Shown piece by piece: positions 7,598-9,531 of a DNA stretch of 9,531 bases. The stretch comes from Candidatus Margulisiibacteriota bacterium (GTDB lineage: Bacteria > Margulisbacteria > Termititenacia > Termititenacales > Termititenacaceae): positions 1 through 9,531 of the forward strand of contig JAITIE010000059.1 of NCBI GenBank assembly GCA_031279615.1, read 5' to 3'. The translations under genes were made by a program, and so were the position numbers. Every line of letters begins with the position of its first letter. Position 1 is the stretch's first letter. Below the pieces are notes generated by a model, which had not been told where the DNA came from, searched no databases, and worked only from the letters and a program-made list of their open reading frames with translations.

Positions 7598-7627
7598 ATT
7601 ATAATATAACAATTATTCTGGTGTCAT
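7598..7627 (-). promoter_or_regulatory. Promoter of the DUF1538/P-II-like operon
   Basis: On the minus strand ATGACA (7622-7627, 5 of 6 to TTGACA) is followed by an 18-bp spacer and a perfect TATAAT (7598-7603). Only 5 nt separate the -10 from the ATG at 7592, so the start of transcription should fall at the initiation codon, giving a leaderless mRNA. The -35 lies within the last codons of the 114-aa gene, so this operon has its own promoter downstream of the AT-rich insert. Confidence 0.6.
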
Positions 7628-7957
7628 CTTTCCATTCATCATTGTCGTAGCATAAACCTTGCCTTCATTTACATGATGCATTTTCCCACCAGGAGTAACC
7701 ATATACATAATACTGTCATAATAGAAACATACGTTTATGACTTCAAAAAACTCATCTTCATTCAGCTTAATCCTTGTTGGTTCACGAAAACGGATTATCA
7801 AACCTATACCATTTCTTAAAATCCCGCTCCAAGCGACAGCTTGAGAGGAAAAATGATATTTAACCGCCATTTTGTCTCTGTAATTTGTTTTTAGGTCACG
7901 CCTTATATCAAAGTCCGTAACATTAAACCTACACCCAATTATTTTACGATATAACAT
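7613..7957 (-). CDS. Hypothetical protein, 114 aa
   Basis: I do not recognise this protein. It is 114 aa, with no signal peptide or transmembrane segment, and looks mixed alpha/beta. The N-terminal half is basic (RRDLKTNYRDK near 19-29). The middle is beta-rich (IGLIIRFREPTRIKL, 51-65). The C-terminal part is rich in aromatic residues and methionine, with VCFYYDSIMYMV at about 76-87. GGAGG at 7964-7968 lies 6 nt before the ATG, which makes translation credible. The gene is much more AT-rich than the DUF1538 operon downstream and resembles the XRE-Nudix gene in composition, suggesting horizontal acquisition. It is co-directional with both neighbours, and a dyad-rich promoter region precedes it. 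It lies outside the leuS-repeat-bounded unit, on the far side of the detached leuS fragment. Confidence 0.65.
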   Translation of the reverse strand: MLYRKIIGCRFNVTDFDIRRDLKTNYRDKMAVKYHFSSQAVAWSGILRNGIGLIIRFREPTRIKLNEDEFFEVINVCFYYDSIMYMVTPGGKMHHVNEGKVYATTMMNGKMTPE

Positions 7958-7986
7958 CTGCCGCCTCCATCAATGCTTATTATTTA

Positions 7987-8000
7987 TAACCTTTAGGTTA
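7987..8000. promoter_or_regulatory. Palindrome TAACCT-TT-AGGTTA at the predicted transcription start (possible operator)
   Basis: Perfect 6-bp arms TAACCT (7987-7992) and AGGTTA (7995-8000) are separated by two bases. The palindrome directly follows the candidate -10 of the 114-aa gene, a typical repressor position. The nearby HTH protein is an obvious candidate binder, but nothing in the sequence proves it. Confidence 0.35.
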
Positions 8001-8024
8001 CTATAATTATATATCGCAAGTAAC
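7997..8024. promoter_or_regulatory. Inverted repeat GTTACT/AGTAAC enclosing the -10 region
   Basis: GTTACT at 7997-8002 and AGTAAC at 8019-8024 are 6-bp arms 16 bp apart, flanking both candidate -10 boxes. The left arm overlaps the palindrome at 7987-8000, so three GTTA-type half-sites cluster within 38 bp. This could be an operator array or chance in AT-rich DNA. Confidence 0.25.
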
Positions 8025-8029
8025 TTAAA
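8000..8029 (-). promoter_or_regulatory. Candidate promoter of the 114-aa gene
   Basis: On the minus strand TTTAAG (8024-8029, weak) is followed by an 18-bp spacer and TATAGT (8000-8005, 5 of 6). A perfect TATAAT sits next to it at 8006-8011 but lacks a good -35. Transcription would start near 7993, within the short palindrome at 7987-8000. The choice between the two -10 boxes is open. Confidence 0.4.
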
Positions 8030-8079
8030 TTAGTTGCAGAATTTTGTAAATAAATCTGGGGTTATCTTGCTGAAATTTC

Positions 8080-8172
8080 TCACTCAATCACAAAATTCAC
8101 GATCTTATCCGGCACTATAATTTTTTAAAGGATGGTTTTACCGGCCAGATGTTTTTGCACCGCGGGATTAGC
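8080..8172 (-). pseudogene. Detached 3'-end fragment of leuS (left copy of the 84-bp direct repeat)
   Basis: Positions 8089-8172 match the leuS 3' end at 9416-9499 at 82 of 84 bases, in the same orientation and reading frame. The fragment reads as the last residues of leucyl-tRNA synthetase (ANPAVQKHLAGKTIL, then KIIVPDKIVNFV). It has no upstream body and no start. A T-to-A change on the plus strand (8127, against 9454) turns the Lys codon AAA into TAA at 8125-8127. The other difference, at 8155, is silent (CAA for CAG). Beyond the repeat the frame ends ATT GAG TGA (stop 8080-8082), whereas leuS proper ends GTG AGA TAG. It is a non-functional remnant, probably the displaced original gene end or an attachment-site copy. 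Confidence 0.85.
8089..8172. repeat. 84-bp direct repeat, left copy (attachment-site-like)
   Basis: This block pairs with 9416-9499 at an offset of 1327 bp with two substitutions and no gaps. It lies 14 bp beyond the stop of the XRE-Nudix gene. Identity stops abruptly at both ends. The match contains the last codons of leuS, the pattern expected of attL or attR of an element integrated at a gene 3' end. Confidence 0.8.
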
Positions 8173-8186
8173 GAGGACTAATCAGA

Positions 8187-9323
8187 TTATTTCCTCAAAC
8201 CTGTGACAAAACCCAACACCCCATTTATTCCGCCGGCAGCACGCACCAGATTGTTCCAAAGTATACCAAAAAAGAAACCATCTGCCGTATGGGCAATTTG
8301 CTCCGCCTCAGCAAAAGTAACCCACTGATGTCCTTTAGATGCTTCTGAATTTAACGCGCTTGGTATCTGGCTGGCCGGTAGACGCAACACGTATAAATCA
8401 GATACATGAATATTGATTTGATTATCTATGTTATTAAAATTAGCGTTTGTTGTTTGACTGCCAGTATAAAAAAAATTTTGTCTGACCAGTGTCTCATATT
8501 TTTCTTTTATATTGTTATACATTTTCTGTTCATCTGGCATAAAGGAAATATTATCTTTTTTTTCGGGCAGACCAAAGACTTCTTCTAAAAACTCTTCTAT
8601 CATATTTTCCCTGAAGGTCAAGCCGGATTTTTTATGTCCGCCAATGCCTTCTTGAGAAGCTGTATCTTTTTTAGTCTTAAAATTAATCAACACCATGCCC
8701 CTGCCATTATCAGCAGCAACATCGATGATCAAACCATCGGAAGCGCCGTGCGGCAGGGCCAATTCGTGTACAAGTCCTCTGGGTACATTTTGAATTTCTC
8801 GGCAACCTCCGTATATAGTTAAAGGCTCCTGCCATTTGGCTGTTAATTTTTCTATTTCTGCCAGAGTAATCTGAGGGTTTTTGATTTTAATTTCTTCAAG
8901 ATATTTCTCCAAATATTTCATGTAAACATCTTCACGAGTGCCGAATCTCATTCTTTCCGAAAAATGATACAGCGAATCTCTATCTTTCAATTTTTCTGTA
9001 GAAAAATTTCGGGCAATAAATGTATTTACTTCATACCAAGAAAGTAATCTATTTACACCGATATCCGGCCAAGAAAATTTTAGATTAAAATTTTTCTCCA
9101 GCGTCGCAATATTTTCACTGGACGGCAGACGGGAACCATGTTCTATCCCATTAAGTCTGTACTGCGTGAGTCCCAATATACTTGCAAAATCTTTTAAGGA
9201 TAAATCGTTCTCCCACCGTATATTCCGAACAACAGCCGGAATATTTGTGTTGTCATAAAAAGCATTGAGGTGCGTGCTCTTAGCTAAATTTACATTTATT
9301 AGTTTTGGCAAATAAAAACCCAT
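8187..9323 (-). CDS. XRE-type HTH fused to a C-terminal Nudix-like domain
   Basis: Counting from ATG 9335: an HTH of the XRE/Cro type spans about 34-88, with the pattern LSLKDFASILGLTQYRLNGIE followed by LPSSENIATLEK. A helical, charged linker covers about 95-185. A Nudix-like domain covers about 188-355: strands around GLIIDVAADN and GMVLINFK, then GGHKKSG (232-238) leading to EEFLEE (247-252), and late strands VSDLYVLRLP and HQWVTFAEAEQ. Against the box GX5EX7REUXEEXGU, G233, E248, E251 and E252 align. The first Glu is Leu239, the Arg is Glu247, and an extra residue precedes the final Gly. Catalysis is therefore uncertain, and it may be a ligand sensor. Nudix domains bind or hydrolyse nucleoside diphosphate derivatives. 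GGAG at 9330-9333, 6 nt upstream, favours ATG 9323 over ATG 9335, which lacks a Shine-Dalgarno. The gene is AT-rich and bracketed by leuS 3'-end repeats, so it was probably acquired. I know of no named family with this order. Confidence 0.7.
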   Translation of the reverse strand: MGFYLPKLINVNLAKSTHLNAFYDNTNIPAVVRNIRWENDLSLKDFASILGLTQYRLNGIEHGSRLPSSENIATLEKNFNLKFSWPDIGVNRLLSWYEVNTFIARNFSTEKLKDRDSLYHFSERMRFGTREDVYMKYLEKYLEEIKIKNPQITLAEIEKLTAKWQEPLTIYGGCREIQNVPRGLVHELALPHGASDGLIIDVAADNGRGMVLINFKTKKDTASQEGIGGHKKSGLTFRENMIEEFLEEVFGLPEKKDNISFMPDEQKMYNNIKEKYETLVRQNFFYTGSQTTNANFNNIDNQINIHVSDLYVLRLPASQIPSALNSEASKGHQWVTFAEAEQIAHTADGFFFGILWNNLVRAAGGINGVLGFVTGLRK

Positions 9324-9329
9324 AACCAT

Positions 9330-9333
9330 CTCC
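9330..9333 (-). promoter_or_regulatory. Shine-Dalgarno GGAG deciding the XRE-Nudix start
   Basis: GGAG on the minus strand at 9333-9330 lies 6 nt before ATG 9323-9321. It overlaps the in-frame ATG at 9335, which itself has no good Shine-Dalgarno upstream. The shorter form (378 aa) is therefore the likelier product. Confidence 0.5.
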
Positions 9334-9343
9334 ATACTTTACA

Positions 9344-9373
9344 AAGATATTCACTTCATAAACATATCGTAAA
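9344..9373 (-). promoter_or_regulatory. Weak candidate promoter of the XRE-Nudix gene
   Basis: On the minus strand TTTACG (9368-9373, 4 of 6) is followed by an 18-bp spacer and TATCTT (9344-9349, 4 of 6). The predicted start near 9337 would leave just enough leader for the GGAG before ATG 9323. Both boxes are poor, and read-through from leuS is an alternative. Confidence 0.25.
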
Positions 9374-9406
9374 TCGCATGGGTTTGTTGCAGTTTTTTAG
9401 ATAAGA

Positions 9407-9531
9407 CTATCTCACCACAAAATTCACGATCTTATCCGGCACTATAATTTTTTTAAGGATGGTTTTACCGGCCAGATGTTTCTGCACCGCGGGATTAGCC
9501 AGCGCCAGTTTTTCCAGTTCAGCCAGCGGCA
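9407..9531 (-). CDS. leuS: Leucyl-tRNA synthetase, C-terminal 40 residues (partial, continues beyond the window)
   Basis: LeuS charges tRNA-Leu with leucine in the cytosol. Only the last 40 residues are present, ending at TAG (9407-9409). They read PLAELEKLALANPAVQKHLA at first, then GKTILKKIIVPDKIVNFVVR. The ending G-K-x-I-x-K-x-I-x-VP-x-K-x-VN-x-V is the conserved C-terminal strand pattern of bacterial LeuS. The upstream body lies beyond position 9531. The last 28 or so codons are repeated 1327 bp away (8089-8172). The final three residues before the stop here (VVR) differ from the detached copy (VIE), so the present gene end may have been brought by an inserted element. Identification from 40 residues is good but not complete. 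Confidence 0.88.
   Translation of the reverse strand, partial: PLAELEKLALANPAVQKHLAGKTILKKIIVPDKIVNFVVR
9416..9499. repeat. 84-bp direct repeat, right copy (within the leuS 3' end)
   Basis: This copy is embedded in the coding sequence that runs on into leuS and keeps it open. It matches 8089-8172 at 82 of 84 bases. The unit between the copies, measured start to start, is 1327 bp and contains only the XRE-Nudix gene. Confidence 0.8.

Larger units (their letters stand above)
8173..9415. mobile_element. Putative small integrated unit between leuS 3'-end repeats
   Basis: AT-rich DNA carrying one gene, the XRE-Nudix fusion, is bounded by the 84-bp leuS repeats. No integrase, transposase, long terminal inverted repeat or short target-site duplication is visible. 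If it is a mobile unit, its recombinase must act in trans or have been lost. A short palindrome (TAATC-A-GATTA, 8179-8189) lies at the left edge and another (AGATA-AGAC-TATCT, 9399-9412) at the right edge, but they are unrelated to each other. An alternative is the remnant of a larger element, or a segmental duplication that carried part of leuS. Confidence 0.5.

Noticed and set aside
5655..7598. Long open frames on the plus strand opposite the DUF1538 gene
   Set aside because: Their translations are rich in Arg, Gln and His with no domain pattern, which is typical of antisense shadows of GC-rich membrane-protein genes.
8037..8058. Imperfect dyad CAGAATTT...AAATCTG as a leuS terminator remnant
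   Set aside because: It needs a bulged base, has an AT-only stem core and lacks a U-tract on the minus strand.
9333..9335. ATG 9335 as the start of the XRE-Nudix gene
   Set aside because: No Shine-Dalgarno precedes it, while GGAG 6 nt before the in-frame ATG at 9323 is well placed. It remains possible, adding only 4 residues.
8173..9415. A conventional insertion sequence
   Set aside because: There is no transposase, matching terminal inverted repeats or short target duplication. The flanking repeats are 84 bp of a host gene end.
1..9531. CRISPR arrays, tRNA or rRNA genes
   Set aside because: No regularly spaced repeats, cloverleaf-like arms or rRNA-like segments were seen on either strand; the intergenic gaps are too short for most of these.

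Overview
This is a bacterial chromosome window with two compositional layers. The backbone, about 1-7600, is moderately GC-rich, densely packed and bacterial in style, with 2-bp gaps, 4-bp stop/start overlaps and clear Shine-Dalgarno (SD) sites inside operons. From about 7600 to 9410 the DNA is visibly AT-rich and holds two genes that look acquired. FeoAB points to ferrous iron uptake under anoxic or low-oxygen conditions. Nothing here fixes the phylum.

Layout. On the + strand are a MscS-type mechanosensitive channel and an AI-2E family permease (42-2251), spaced 2 bp apart as one operon. They are followed by feoA-feoB (2326-4424), a ferrous iron uptake operon with its own promoter and dyad-rich leader. 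All later genes lie on the - strand. The convergent partner of feoB is a protein that I read as three tandem P-II-like domains (4405-5604). It is translationally linked to a large duplicated DUF1538 membrane protein just upstream of it (5613-7592). The pairing resembles AmtB-GlnK in logic: a multi-pass membrane protein with a cytosolic P-II-type partner.

Next comes an orphan 114-aa gene (7613-7957) with a dyad-rich upstream region, then a remnant of the 3' end of leuS (8080-8172). An XRE-type HTH plus Nudix-like fusion gene follows (8187-9323). The true leuS 3' end runs off the window (9407-9531).

The main discovery is that the XRE-Nudix gene is bracketed by an 84-bp direct repeat of the last 28 or so codons of leuS, with 82 of 84 bases identical and the copies offset by 1327 bp. 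One copy completes leuS. The other is detached and carries an in-frame stop. This is the structure left by an integrative element that uses a gene's 3' end as its attachment site, but here the unit is only about 1.3 kb and carries a single gene with no recombinase.

A second theme is that two promoters, those of mscS and the DUF1538 gene, put the -10 box 5-6 nt from the start codon with no SD. This suggests leaderless mRNAs.
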